Part shown: in pieces, positions 15,722 to 23,427 of the stretch
Layout of the letters: each line of letters begins with the position of its first letter
Position numbering within the stretch: position 1 is the stretch's first letter
NCBI GenBank assembly: GCA_963923455.1
Contig: CAWULT010000001.1
Span: forward strand, 62,001-126,000
Origin: CAWULT01 sp963923455
GTDB taxonomy: Bacteria > Acidobacteriota > Vicinamibacteria > Vicinamibacterales > UBA2999
Reading direction: 5' to 3'
Length of the DNA stretch: 64,000 bases
Made by a program: the position numbers and the translations under genes
The notes under the pieces: model-generated
Database searches by the model: none
What the model was told of the DNA's origin: nothing
The model's input: the letters and a program-made list of their open reading frames with translations, nothing else

Positions 15722-15905
15722 GTGCCCCGCTTTGCCGTGTGGGGAGGTCGTTAGAACCTGCGGTTAGCAGGTGGAGCCGCTGTTGAAAGTCGCGCTTCAG
15801 GCTTCCTCGGAACAGAGGCATGCACAACACGCGACCTCGCGACTCGCTTGGATGGTACATTGGCTCTGACGAGCCTCCGAAAACCATCACGAGCAAAGCA
15901 GGAGC
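15722..15905 (-). ncRNA. ssrS: Probable 6S RNA
   Basis: This gene-free stretch lies directly after zapA on the same strand, the place of ssrS in many bacteria. It folds as a long closed hairpin. GCUUUGC (15899-15893) pairs with GCAAAGC (15735-15729), CGUG pairs with CACACG with a bulge, and GGAGG-C-UCGU (15878 downward) pairs with ACGA-CCUCC (ending 15743), leaving a large interrupted central region with GUUCCGAGGAAGCC. A TAGAAT box (15918-15913) would start transcription near 15906, giving about 180 nt. 6S RNA mimics an open promoter and holds sigma70 RNA polymerase. The ends are estimates. Confidence 0.75.
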
Positions 15906-15951
15906 GAAACCGATTCTAACGTACTGCCCGGCGGAGGGCGAGGCCCGGGTT

Positions 15952-16272
15952 CTAGGCGCCGAGGGTGCCGGCGCTCGAGGCCTGCAGGGAACCGAGAGCG
16001 TCATCGACGAGACGCTCGAGGCGGAGGGCCCGCTCGTTGAGTTCGCCGCTCGTCGACGACTGCTGCTGGCGGGCACGAAAGCACTCGTCCGCGATGTTCA
16101 TCGCGACGAGGACCGCCAGCCCGAGCATGTCGCTGGCGGGCACGGCATCGGCCGCGGCCCGCATCTTCTGGTCCACGTAGGCCGCCAGTTCGGCCACGTA
16201 GGACGCGTCGAGGTTGCTGCGGATCGGATACCGCTGCCCGGCGATCTCGACGCTGACGATGCTCTGGCTCAT
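15952..16272 (-). CDS. zapA: Cell division protein ZapA
   Basis: 106 residues. The N-terminal part (VSVEIAGQRYPIRS) is the ZapA beta-hairpin start, followed by VAELAAYVDQKMR and a Leu/Ala helix with MLGLAVLVAMNIADE, then a coiled coil. ZapA cross-links FtsZ filaments at midcell. It is preceded by a coiled-coil gene (5 bp gap) and followed by the probable 6S RNA, the same zapA-ssrS order as in proteobacteria. Confidence 0.9.
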   Translation of the reverse strand: MSQSIVSVEIAGQRYPIRSNLDASYVAELAAYVDQKMRAAADAVPASDMLGLAVLVAMNIADECFRARQQQSSTSGELNERALRLERLVDDALGSLQASSAGTLGA

Positions 16273-16277
16273 CCCTG

Positions 16278-16559
16278 TTACAGGCTCAGGCCTTCGAGCT
16301 GCTGCAGCATGTCGGCCACGCGGGTGCGGATCTGGTCGCGCTCGTCGCGCAGGGCGGAGAGCTCGGTGCCGGTGTGCTCTGCGTCGACCAGGCGCGCCCG
16401 CAGCGACGTCAGTTCAGCCGACAGGCGCGCGTTCTCGTCCGCGGCCTTCTGCTGATCCTCGCGCAGCTGCGTCACCAACCCCACGAGCAACTTCACCTTG
16501 TCTTCGAGCCGGTCGATCGGATCGACGTCCATCGTACGCGCGAGCGCTTGCTTCACCAT
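16278..16559 (-). CDS. Short coiled-coil protein, ZapB-like
   Basis: 93 residues, almost wholly heptad-repeat coiled coil (Leu-rich, with Glu/Arg/Gln), from about residue 15 to 90. It lies 5 bp before zapA in one transcript. By length, coiled-coil character and place it is probably a division-linked ZapB-type partner of ZapA. Sequence similarity alone cannot confirm this because coiled coils are low-complexity. Confidence 0.7.
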   Translation of the reverse strand: MVKQALARTMDVDPIDRLEDKVKLLVGLVTQLREDQQKAADENARLSAELTSLRARLVDAEHTGTELSALRDERDQIRTRVADMLQQLEGLSL

Positions 16560-16643
16560 CCGCGGTCAACCTCGTCGTGAGAATGTGTGCGGAATGGTGA
16601 CACGAACGACGCGGACAGGCAAGACGGAAGCCCGCGTCGCAGG

Positions 16644-18701
16644 TCAGCGCTGCACGGCGCGGTGGGTCGAGACGAGTGCGGCCAGCACGGCATCGGTCGC
16701 AGCCTGGACCTCGGCGTCGGTGAGCGTCCGCTCCGGAGACCTGAAGGTCAGCCGAATCGAGACGCTGACCTTGCCGTCGGGGACGCCCTTCCCCTGGTAG
16801 CGGTCGAACTCGCGCACCGACTGGAGCGTCGCCGGGGCCACCGCGAGCGCCGTCTGGCGCAGCGCGGCGACAGGCAGGGTGTCGTCGACGAGCAGCGACA
16901 GGTCCCGCGCGACCGACGGGAAGCGGGGCAGGGGTTCCATCCGGACGTCCCCGGCTCTCGCGCAGGTCTCGGCCGCGTCGAGATCGAGCTCGGCGACGTA
17001 GACCGCGTCGTGGGCCGGCAGGCCATACTGGTCGGCGAGCGCCGGAGCGAGCTGGCCGAGCACGCCCAGGCGGGTCGTGCCGGCGAGGACCGCCCCTGCG
17101 CGGCCCGGCGCGAGCCACGCCTCGTGGTGTGGCGCCACGCTGATGTCGACGCGGACCGTCTGGCAGATCCGCTCGACGATGGCCTTGATGTCGAAGAAGT
17201 CGACGTCGCCGCCCGTGCCGCTCCAGTGAGCGACCGAGGACGCGCCCGTCCACGCGCAGGCGACGCGGCGGCGTTCGCCCGCGGCGCGGGTGAACGCGTT
17301 GCCCACCTCGAAGAGGCGCACATCGCGCTGCTCGCGGCGGCGGTTGTGCGCCACGGCGGCCAGCAGGCCTGGGAGCACGGAAGGCCGCAGCACCGCGAAG
17401 GTCTCGGACAGCGGGTTCGCAATGGGCACGATGTCGTCCGCGGCGGCGAACGGCGCGGCGGCCGTCGCCGAGACGAAGCCGAACGTCATCGTCTCGAAGA
17501 AGCCGGCGCCGGTCAGCACCGATCGGAGCTGGCGGGCGCGTGAGATGCGCGGATCGATGGGTGCGGGCGGCGTGGTGAGCGCCGGAAAGGACACGGGCAC
17601 CCGGTCGAATCCATGGTGCCGCGCCACCTCCTCGACGAGATCCACTTCACGGAGCACGTCGACGCGGCGTGTCGGTACCGCGACGTCCCAGCCGTCGGCC
17701 GTGGGACGCAGGCCGAAGCCGAGGGCTCCCAGCAGGCGGGTGACGTCGGCGTCCGGGATCGCGAGGCCGATGAGGGCGGCGAGCCGCTCCCGACGCAGGC
17801 GCAGCGACCGCGGCGCGGCGGGAGCCGGATGACGGTCGATGATCGCGCCTCGGGCCGTGCCGGTACCGGTGGCGGCGAGCAGCGCGCAGGCTCGCGCCAT
17901 CGCCGTCGCCGCGGCCTCGGGGTCGGCGCCGCGCTCGAAACGCATGCTCGCCTCGGTCTTCAGGCCGAGCCTCCTGCTGGTGCGGCGCACCGACAGCGGG
18001 TCGAAGCAGGCACTCTCGAGCGCGATCGTGACGGTGCCGTCGTGCACCTCGGAGTCGGCGCCGCCCATCACGCCGGCGACGGCGCACGCGCGCTGCGCGT
18101 CGGCGATCACGAGCATCTCGGGCGTGAGCGTGCGCGTCTGGCCGTCGAGGGTCTTCAGCGTTTCGCCCGCGTGGGCGGGACGCACGCGGATCTCCGCACC
18201 GGCCAGCGTCGAGAGGTCGAACGCGTGCATCGGGTGGCCCAGTTCGAGGAGCACGTAGTTCGTGATGTCGACGACGTTGCTGATCGGCCGCACGCCGGCG
18301 GCGCGCAGCCGCGCCTGCATCCACTCGGGTGAAGGGCCGACGGCGACGTCGGCGACGGCCGCAGTGTAGCGGGGGCAGAGCTCCGGCGCCTCGATCACGA
18401 CGTCGACTTCGGCCCGCGCGACCGGGCTGAGGGGGGCCAATGCGAGGCGGTCGCCCGGTGGGGCCACCGCGGGGACGCGGAGCGGGAGGCCGAAGGCCGT
18501 GGCCACCTCGCGCGCCATGCCGAGGACAGACATGCAGTCCGGCCGGTTGGCGGTCACCTCGAAGTCGAGCACGGCGTCGTCGGCGCCGGCTGCGTCGATT
18601 GACTCGACGGCGAAGCCGCGCACCGACATGGTGGCCGCGATCTCGGCCGGGGTGCCGGGGACGTCGACGAACTCACGAAGCCAGGAGACGAGCACCTTCA
18701 C
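16644..18701 (-). CDS. pheT: Phenylalanine-tRNA ligase beta subunit, short form lacking the EMAP tRNA-binding domain
   Basis: 685 residues, against about 795 for E. coli PheT. The N-terminal WLREFVDVPG segment runs straight into VTANRPDCMSVLGMARE at about 50-65. The OB-fold/EMAP-type insertion (about 39-148 in E. coli) is therefore missing. The B3/4 editing domain (HPMHAFDLSTL region), B5 domain, catalytic-like core and C-terminal anticodon-binding FDX-ACB domain (about 595-685) are present. It forms an alpha2-beta2 enzyme with PheS, encoded 10 bp upstream. The loss looks like a clean domain absence, not a frameshift. Confidence 0.93.
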   Translation of the reverse strand: MKVLVSWLREFVDVPGTPAEIAATMSVRGFAVESIDAAGADDAVLDFEVTANRPDCMSVLGMAREVATAFGLPLRVPAVAPPGDRLALAPLSPVARAEVDVVIEAPELCPRYTAAVADVAVGPSPEWMQARLRAAGVRPISNVVDITNYVLLELGHPMHAFDLSTLAGAEIRVRPAHAGETLKTLDGQTRTLTPEMLVIADAQRACAVAGVMGGADSEVHDGTVTIALESACFDPLSVRRTSRRLGLKTEASMRFERGADPEAAATAMARACALLAATGTGTARGAIIDRHPAPAAPRSLRLRRERLAALIGLAIPDADVTRLLGALGFGLRPTADGWDVAVPTRRVDVLREVDLVEEVARHHGFDRVPVSFPALTTPPAPIDPRISRARQLRSVLTGAGFFETMTFGFVSATAAAPFAAADDIVPIANPLSETFAVLRPSVLPGLLAAVAHNRRREQRDVRLFEVGNAFTRAAGERRRVACAWTGASSVAHWSGTGGDVDFFDIKAIVERICQTVRVDISVAPHHEAWLAPGRAGAVLAGTTRLGVLGQLAPALADQYGLPAHDAVYVAELDLDAAETCARAGDVRMEPLPRFPSVARDLSLLVDDTLPVAALRQTALAVAPATLQSVREFDRYQGKGVPDGKVSVSIRLTFRSPERTLTDAEVQAATDAVLAALVSTHRAVQR

Positions 18702-18711
18702 GGCGATGCCC

Positions 18712-19803
18712 TCAGATCGGGAACTGCTCGAGGAAGCGGATGTCGTTCTCGTAGAACAGGCGGATGTCGTCGACGCCGTACTTCAGCATCGCCACGCGCT
18801 CCATGCCCATTCCGAACGCGAAGCCGGAGACCTTGTCGGGATCGTACCCGACGGCTTCGAAGACGGCCGGGTGCACCATGCCGCTGCCGAGGATCTCGAG
18901 CCAGCCGGTGTGCTTGCAGACGCCGCAGCCCGATCCGCCGCAACTGCGGCAGCTGATGTCGACCTCGGCGGAGGGCTCGGTGTAGGGGAAGAAGCTCGGG
19001 CGCAACCGCACCGTGACGTCGCCGAAGAGCGCGCGCAGCATCGTCTCGAACGTGCCCTTGAGGTCGGACAGCGACACGCGTTCACCGACGACGAGCCCCT
19101 CGCACTGCTGGAACATCGGCGTGTGCGTCAGGTCCAGGTTGTCACGACGGTACACGCGGCCGGGCACCAGGATGCGCAGTGGCGGCGCGTAGGTCTTCAT
19201 GTACCGGATCTGCATCGCGGACGTGTGCGTCCGCAGCAGCGTGGCCGCGCGCACCTGCGATGGCGGCACGGCCCCGCGGTGTGCGCCCCAGGTGCCGCCG
19301 ACCGTGGGGACACCGAGGTACAGCGTGTCCTGCATGTCGCGCGCGGGGTGATCCGGCGGCATGTTGAGGGCCTCGAAGTTGTGGAAGTCGTCCTCGACTT
19401 CCGGGCCTTCGAGGATCTCGTAGCCCATGCGCGCGAAGATGTCCTCGACCTGCTGGCGGACCTGCATCAGCGGATGCACCCGGCCGATGGCGCGGTCGCG
19501 CGCCGCGAGGGTGACGTCCACCGCCCCGGCCGGCGGCCGGCTCGACTCGAGCAGCGCGCGGGCGCCGTCGAGTGCGGTCTCGATCTCGGTCTTCAGCGCG
19601 TTGACGGCGGCTCCGAACGCCCGGCGGTCGTCGGCCGGCAGCGAGGAGAGCTGCTTCATCAGCACCGTGACCGCGCCGGCCTTGCGGCTCAGGAATTCGT
19701 CGGTCACGGCCTTGATGTCGGCGTCGGACGACGCGGAGGCCAGCCGCGCGCGAAACCGCTCGCGGACGGCATCGATGACGGAAACGTCGATGGGGGAGGA
19801 CAT
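18712..19803 (-). CDS. pheS: Phenylalanine-tRNA ligase alpha subunit
   Basis: 363 residues with an N-terminal coiled coil (about 1-90) that contacts tRNA, then a class II catalytic domain with HPLMQVRQQVEDIF, the motif 2 region PGRVYRRDN, the FxxxEGLVV segment and motif 3 GFAFGMGMERVAML. A short CRSCGG-x-GCGVC segment near 290 is zinc-ribbon-like. It charges tRNA-Phe in complex with PheT. It follows rplT after a 99-bp gap containing a 7-bp GC hairpin. Confidence 0.95.
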   Translation of the reverse strand: MSSPIDVSVIDAVRERFRARLASASSDADIKAVTDEFLSRKAGAVTVLMKQLSSLPADDRRAFGAAVNALKTEIETALDGARALLESSRPPAGAVDVTLAARDRAIGRVHPLMQVRQQVEDIFARMGYEILEGPEVEDDFHNFEALNMPPDHPARDMQDTLYLGVPTVGGTWGAHRGAVPPSQVRAATLLRTHTSAMQIRYMKTYAPPLRILVPGRVYRRDNLDLTHTPMFQQCEGLVVGERVSLSDLKGTFETMLRALFGDVTVRLRPSFFPYTEPSAEVDISCRSCGGSGCGVCKHTGWLEILGSGMVHPAVFEAVGYDPDKVSGFAFGMGMERVAMLKYGVDDIRLFYENDIRFLEQFPI

Positions 19804-19821
19804 CGTGGATCCGGGCTGGCT

Positions 19822-19840
19822 GGCCGGGGACCGCCCGGCC
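19822..19840 (-). promoter_or_regulatory. GC hairpin between rplT and pheS
   Basis: GGCCGGG / CCCGGCC arms with a 5-nt loop. There is no U tract after it, so it is more likely a transcript-stabilising or attenuating structure than a full terminator. Confidence 0.35.
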
Positions 19841-19902
19841 GGGCTACGCGCCGACGGACGAGGCGTGGTCCGCCTCGGCGTCGGACGCGAAGCGCGGGCC
19901 GA

Positions 19903-20277
19903 TCAGGCCTGCGGCTGGGCGGTGGGAAGGGCGGCCTTCGCCTGCGCGGCCACCTTGGCGAACGCGGCCGCCGACGCCACGGCCAGGTCGGCCAGGGCCT
20001 TGCGGTCGAGCGCGCTGCCCGCCGCCTTCAGGCCGCGGATGAGCTGCGCGTACGTCAAGCCGTTCTCGCGAGCCGCCGCGTTGATGCGGACGATCCAGAG
20101 GCGGCGGAAGTCCCGCTTCTTGTTCTTGCGGCCCACGTAGGCGTACTTGGCCGCCGTGTCGACCGACTCCTTCGCGGCGCGGTACAGCTTGCTCTTGGTC
20201 TGGTAGAAGCCCTTGGCGCGGGCGAGCAGCTTCTTCCGCTTGGCGCGCCGGACTGATCCTCGCTTGACTCTCGGCAT
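19903..20277 (-). CDS. rplT: 50S ribosomal protein L20
   Basis: 124 residues. The basic N-terminal extension (PRVKRGSVRRAKRKK) followed by AKGFYQTKSKLYRAAKE and a globular half with RLWIVRINAAARENGLTYAQLIRGLK is unmistakable L20. It binds 23S rRNA early in 50S assembly and, in E. coli, represses its own operon. It lies after rpmI with an 80-bp gap that holds a perfect 18-bp palindrome. Confidence 0.97.
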   Translation of the reverse strand: MPRVKRGSVRRAKRKKLLARAKGFYQTKSKLYRAAKESVDTAAKYAYVGRKNKKRDFRRLWIVRINAAARENGLTYAQLIRGLKAAGSALDRKALADLAVASAAAFAKVAAQAKAALPTAQPQA

Positions 20278-20288
20278 TTCGTTCCTCG

Positions 20289-20306
20289 GGCCGGCTCGAG
20301 CCGGCC
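20289..20306 (-). repeat. 18-bp palindrome in the rpmI-rplT spacer
   Basis: GGCCGGCTC followed by its exact complement; in RNA this makes a 7-bp GC stem with a 4-nt loop, 12 nt before the rplT start. It could limit rplT translation or take part in L20 feedback, but the known L20 sites in E. coli lie before rpmI. Confidence 0.4.
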
Positions 20307-20357
20307 GTTACTCGTCAACTCTTCGTCGCGACAGGTCGCGGGTGCCCTGACGGACCC

Positions 20358-20555
20358 TTACTTGTAGGGCAGCATCAGACGCAGCTTCGCCGCGTCGACG
20401 TCGGCCACCGCCTTGGGTCCGCGCATGTGGCGCTTCACCTTGGTCGACTTGCTCGTCAGGATGTGGCGCTTGAACGCGCTCGCCCGCTTGAACTGGCCCG
20501 TGGCGGTCTTCTTGAAGCGCTTGGCGGCGCCTCGGTGCGTCTTCAGTTTCGGCAT
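20358..20555 (-). CDS. rpmI: 50S ribosomal protein L35
   Basis: 65 residues, basic, starting PKLKTHRGAAKRFKKT with the later HILTSKSTKVKRHMRG; the full L35 length and pattern. It lies in the conserved thrS-infC-rpmI-rplT order, 23 bp after infC. Confidence 0.97.
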   Translation of the reverse strand: MPKLKTHRGAAKRFKKTATGQFKRASAFKRHILTSKSTKVKRHMRGPKAVADVDAAKLRLMLPYK

Positions 20556-20578
20556 AACCTCGATCCCGTCTCCTAACC

Positions 20579-21190
20579 TTACGCTTCGTCGCTCGCGGCC
20601 GGTTCCGCTCCGGCCGCCGGTTCCTGGGGCTTCGCGGTCTTCGGGGCGTTCTTGCGCCCCGCGCGCTGCGCCAGGATCACGTGCATCTGGTTGCCTTCCT
20701 GCCTCGGCGTCGTCTCCGGAATCGCCACCTCGGCCAGCTCCGTCATCAGGCGTTCGAGGATGCGCCGCCCGATCTCGGGGTGCGCCATCTCGCGGCCACG
20801 GAAGAAGATCGTTGCCTTCACCTTGTCGCCATCAGCCAGGAAGCGCTCGATGTGGTGCTTCTTGAACTGATAGTCGTGTTCGTCCACCTTCGGCCGGAAC
20901 TTGATTTCCTTGACCAGGATCACGCGCTGGTTCTTCTTCGACTCGCGGGCGCGCTTCTGCTCCTGGTACTGGTACTTGCCGAAGTCCATGATCCGGCAGA
21001 CCGGTGGCACCGCCGTGGGAGAGATCTCGACCAGGTCGAGGCCCTTCTGACGCGCGATGGCCAACGCCTGCGGCGGTGGCATGATCCCCAGCTGCTGTCC
21101 GGTGTCGTCGATGACCCGGATCTCACGGACCCGGATGCGTTCGTTGGTGCGGACGCGGTCATCCCGTCGGGGCGAACGATCGAAGGCGAT
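20579..21190 (-). CDS. infC: Translation initiation factor IF-3, probable ATC start
   Basis: 203 residues when read from ATC at 21190. The N-domain begins SPRRDDRVRTNERIRVREIR, then GIMPPPQALAIA, a linker helix with Tyr and Lys-rich residues, and the C-domain with VKEIKFRPKV and FFRGREM. The first ATG (21082) lies inside the conserved N-domain, so it cannot be the real start, and no in-frame ATG, GTG or TTG precedes it. AGGAGG lies 4 nt before ATC. In E. coli infC starts with AUU, and IF-3 represses its own mRNA by rejecting non-AUG starts; the same control is likely here. It lies 26 bp after thrS. Confidence 0.93.
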   Translation of the reverse strand: MAFDRSPRRDDRVRTNERIRVREIRVIDDTGQQLGIMPPPQALAIARQKGLDLVEISPTAVPPVCRIMDFGKYQYQEQKRARESKKNQRVILVKEIKFRPKVDEHDYQFKKHHIERFLADGDKVKATIFFRGREMAHPEIGRRILERLMTELAEVAIPETTPRQEGNQMHVILAQRAGRKNAPKTAKPQEPAAGAEPAASDEA

Positions 21191-21216
21191 AACTCCTCCT
21201 CGGCTCTGGGCTCACG

Positions 21217-23202
21217 TCAGGCCACGGACCCCTGGCCGGAACGTGGCTGTTCCGCGACAGGGGCCGTGAGGCGTGTGCCAATGTCTCGATGGGCGATCTC
21301 GTCGCGGGCGGCCTCGATGAAAGCCTCCACCGTCCGCGAACCCAGGTCGCCCGCCGCGCGGTTTCGCACCGACACGGCACCCTCGGCCGCCTCCCGATCC
21401 CCTACGACCAGCATGTACGGGATCTTCTGCAGCTGGGCCTCCCGAATTTTATAGCCAATCTTCTCCTGGCGATCATCCAGTTCGACCCGCAGCCCGGCGG
21501 CCGCGAGGCGATCGCGGACGGCGGCGGCGTAGGCGCCGTGGCGGTCCGCGATGGGCAGGACCGTCACCTGGACGGGCGCCAGCCAGAGCGGCCATGCCCC
21601 GGCGAAGTGCTCGATCAGCAGGGCGATGAAGCGCTCGAAGCTGCCGAAGATGGCGCGGTGGATCACCACCGGGCGGTGGGGGGCGTTGTCGGCCCCGACA
21701 TAGGTGAGGTCGAACCGCTCCGGGAGCTGGTAGTCCAGCTGGATCGTGGCGCACTGCCAGCGGCGACCGATCGCGTCGGTCACGTCGAAGTCGATCTTCG
21801 GCCCGTAGAACGCGCCGTCGCCCTCGTTGATCGTGAACGTCGCCCCGACGGCCGTCAGCGCCCGGGTGAGCTCGGCCTCGGCGTGGTTCCACTGCTCGAT
21901 GGCGCCCAGGAACTCCGCCGGCCGCGTCGAGAGCTTCATCTCGAGCTGCATGCCGAAGTCGCCGTACACCTTCTGGACCAGGCGGAGCACCCGCTCGACC
22001 TCGTCGCCAATCTGCGACTCCATGACGAAGCAGTGCGCGTCGTCCTGCGAGAACTGGCGCACCCGGGTCAGGCCGGACAGCACTCCCGAGGCCTCGTTGC
22101 GGTGCAGCGCGGTCTGCTCGTGGAGCCGGATCGGCAGGTCCTTGTAGCTGCGGACCTCGCTGGCGTACATCAGCATGTGGCCGGGGCAGTTCATGGCCTT
22201 GAGGCCCATCTGCTCGCCCTCGGTCTCGACGAGGAACATGTTCTCGCGGTAGTGCTGCCAGTGGCCGGAGGTTTCCCAGAGCGCCCGGTTGAAGACGATC
22301 GGCGCCTTGACCTCGGTATAGCCCGCCGGTACCAGCAGCCCGCGGATGTAGTCGGCCAGCGTGTTGTACAGGACGGTGCCCTTGGGCAGCCAGAACGTGG
22401 CGCCAGGGGCCCACGCGTGGAACATGAACAGCTTCTGCTCGCGCCCGATCCTGCGATGGTCGCGCGCCTTGGCTTCCTCGAGGCGTCGCAGGTGTTCCTG
22501 CAGGTCCTTGTCGGACAGGAACGCCGTGCCGTAGACGCGCTGCATCGGCTGGTTGCGCGCGTCGCCCTTCCAGTAGGCGTTGGAGGTGCTGAGCAGCTTG
22601 AAGGCCTTGAGGCGACCGGTGCTCGGCACGTGGGGGCCCGTGCAGAAGTCGACGAAGGTCTCGCGGTCCTTGATCGTGTAGCAGGACACCTCGGCCTGGC
22701 CGGCGGTCTTCTCCTCGATCAGCTGCACCTTGAGCGGCTCGCCGCGGGCGCCGAAGAAGCGGGTGGCCTCGTCGCGCGACCACATCTGCCGCTCGTACGG
22801 CAGGTCCTGCTGCGCCAGCTCGCGCATCTTCCGTTCGATGGCGTCCAGGTCGTCCTGCACGAACGGACGGGGCACTACGAAGTCGTAGAAGAAGCCCTCG
22901 TCCGTGGCGGGGCCGATGCCACACTGCACCCCGGGGAACAGGTTGGTGACCGCGGCCGCCAGCAGGTGGGCCGCGCTGTGCCGGAACAGGCCCAGCGCCT
23001 CCGGGCTGTCACCCGTGACGATGCGGACCGACGCGTCGTGCGTGAGCGGATACGTCAGGTCGACCATCCGCCCGTCGACGATGGCGGCGACGGCGGCCTT
23101 CGCAAGGCGAGGCGAAATGGCGGCCGCGATTTCCCGCGCAGGCGTGCCGGCTGGCACACCTCGACTGGATCCATCCGGCAGCGTGACGGTGACCTGGTTC
23201 AT
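21217..23202 (-). CDS. thrS: Threonine-tRNA ligase
   Basis: 661 residues. It has a TGS domain (1-60), an editing domain with HSAAHLLAAAV and a CYTIKD...FCTGPHVP zinc-like region, a class II core with MNCPGHMLMY (zinc-binding Cys), RLHEQTALHRNE and a motif 3 HRAIFGSFERF, and a C-terminal anticodon domain (about 550-650). It ligates Thr to tRNA-Thr. ATG 23202 is only 11 nt after the CCA of the upstream tRNA-Val, with no Shine-Dalgarno in between. Confidence 0.96.
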   Translation of the reverse strand: MNQVTVTLPDGSSRGVPAGTPAREIAAAISPRLAKAAVAAIVDGRMVDLTYPLTHDASVRIVTGDSPEALGLFRHSAAHLLAAAVTNLFPGVQCGIGPATDEGFFYDFVVPRPFVQDDLDAIERKMRELAQQDLPYERQMWSRDEATRFFGARGEPLKVQLIEEKTAGQAEVSCYTIKDRETFVDFCTGPHVPSTGRLKAFKLLSTSNAYWKGDARNQPMQRVYGTAFLSDKDLQEHLRRLEEAKARDHRRIGREQKLFMFHAWAPGATFWLPKGTVLYNTLADYIRGLLVPAGYTEVKAPIVFNRALWETSGHWQHYRENMFLVETEGEQMGLKAMNCPGHMLMYASEVRSYKDLPIRLHEQTALHRNEASGVLSGLTRVRQFSQDDAHCFVMESQIGDEVERVLRLVQKVYGDFGMQLEMKLSTRPAEFLGAIEQWNHAEAELTRALTAVGATFTINEGDGAFYGPKIDFDVTDAIGRRWQCATIQLDYQLPERFDLTYVGADNAPHRPVVIHRAIFGSFERFIALLIEHFAGAWPLWLAPVQVTVLPIADRHGAYAAAVRDRLAAAGLRVELDDRQEKIGYKIREAQLQKIPYMLVVGDREAAEGAVSVRNRAAGDLGSRTVEAFIEAARDEIAHRDIGTRLTAPVAEQPRSGQGSVA

Positions 23203-23213
23203 GAATACGAAAG

Positions 23214-23290
23214 TGGTAGGCGCGGGTGGATTCGAACCACTGACCTCCTCCGTGTCAGGGAGGCGCTCTAACCAGCTGAGCTACGCGCCT
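23214..23290 (-). tRNA. tRNA-Val (anticodon GAC)
   Basis: 77 nt including an encoded CCA. The acceptor AGGCGCG pairs perfectly with CGCGCCT. U8-A9 and a D-arm GCUC...GAGC follow. The anticodon stem CCTCC/GGAGG closes loop CTGACAC, so the anticodon is GAC (Val, codon GUC). The T-loop is TTCGAAT. It is co-oriented with thrS, which starts 11 nt later. Confidence 0.95.
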
Positions 23291-23325
23291 ATCTATTGCG
23301 AAATCAGGCTTTAACCCGAACCCCC

Positions 23326-23331
23326 AATATA
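23326..23331 (-). promoter_or_regulatory. Possible -10 box (TATATT) of the tRNA-Val/thrS transcript
   Basis: TATATT on the minus strand, 36 nt before the tRNA 5' end, in an otherwise gene-free 137-bp stretch. The -35 is weak. Confidence 0.35.
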
Positions 23332-23427
23332 ACAAAGTCGAGGGGGCTTCGGGAACCCCAAATTTTGCGGCGGGCCTTCAGGCGGGGCTGTTCGGGCGGT
23401 TGTGCGGCGCGATCGTCTCCGTCGTGG

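Noticed and set aside
15700..15905. Plus-strand small ORFs over the zapA-thiL spacer
   Set aside because: They lack ribosome sites and overlap the structured 6S candidate on the other strand.
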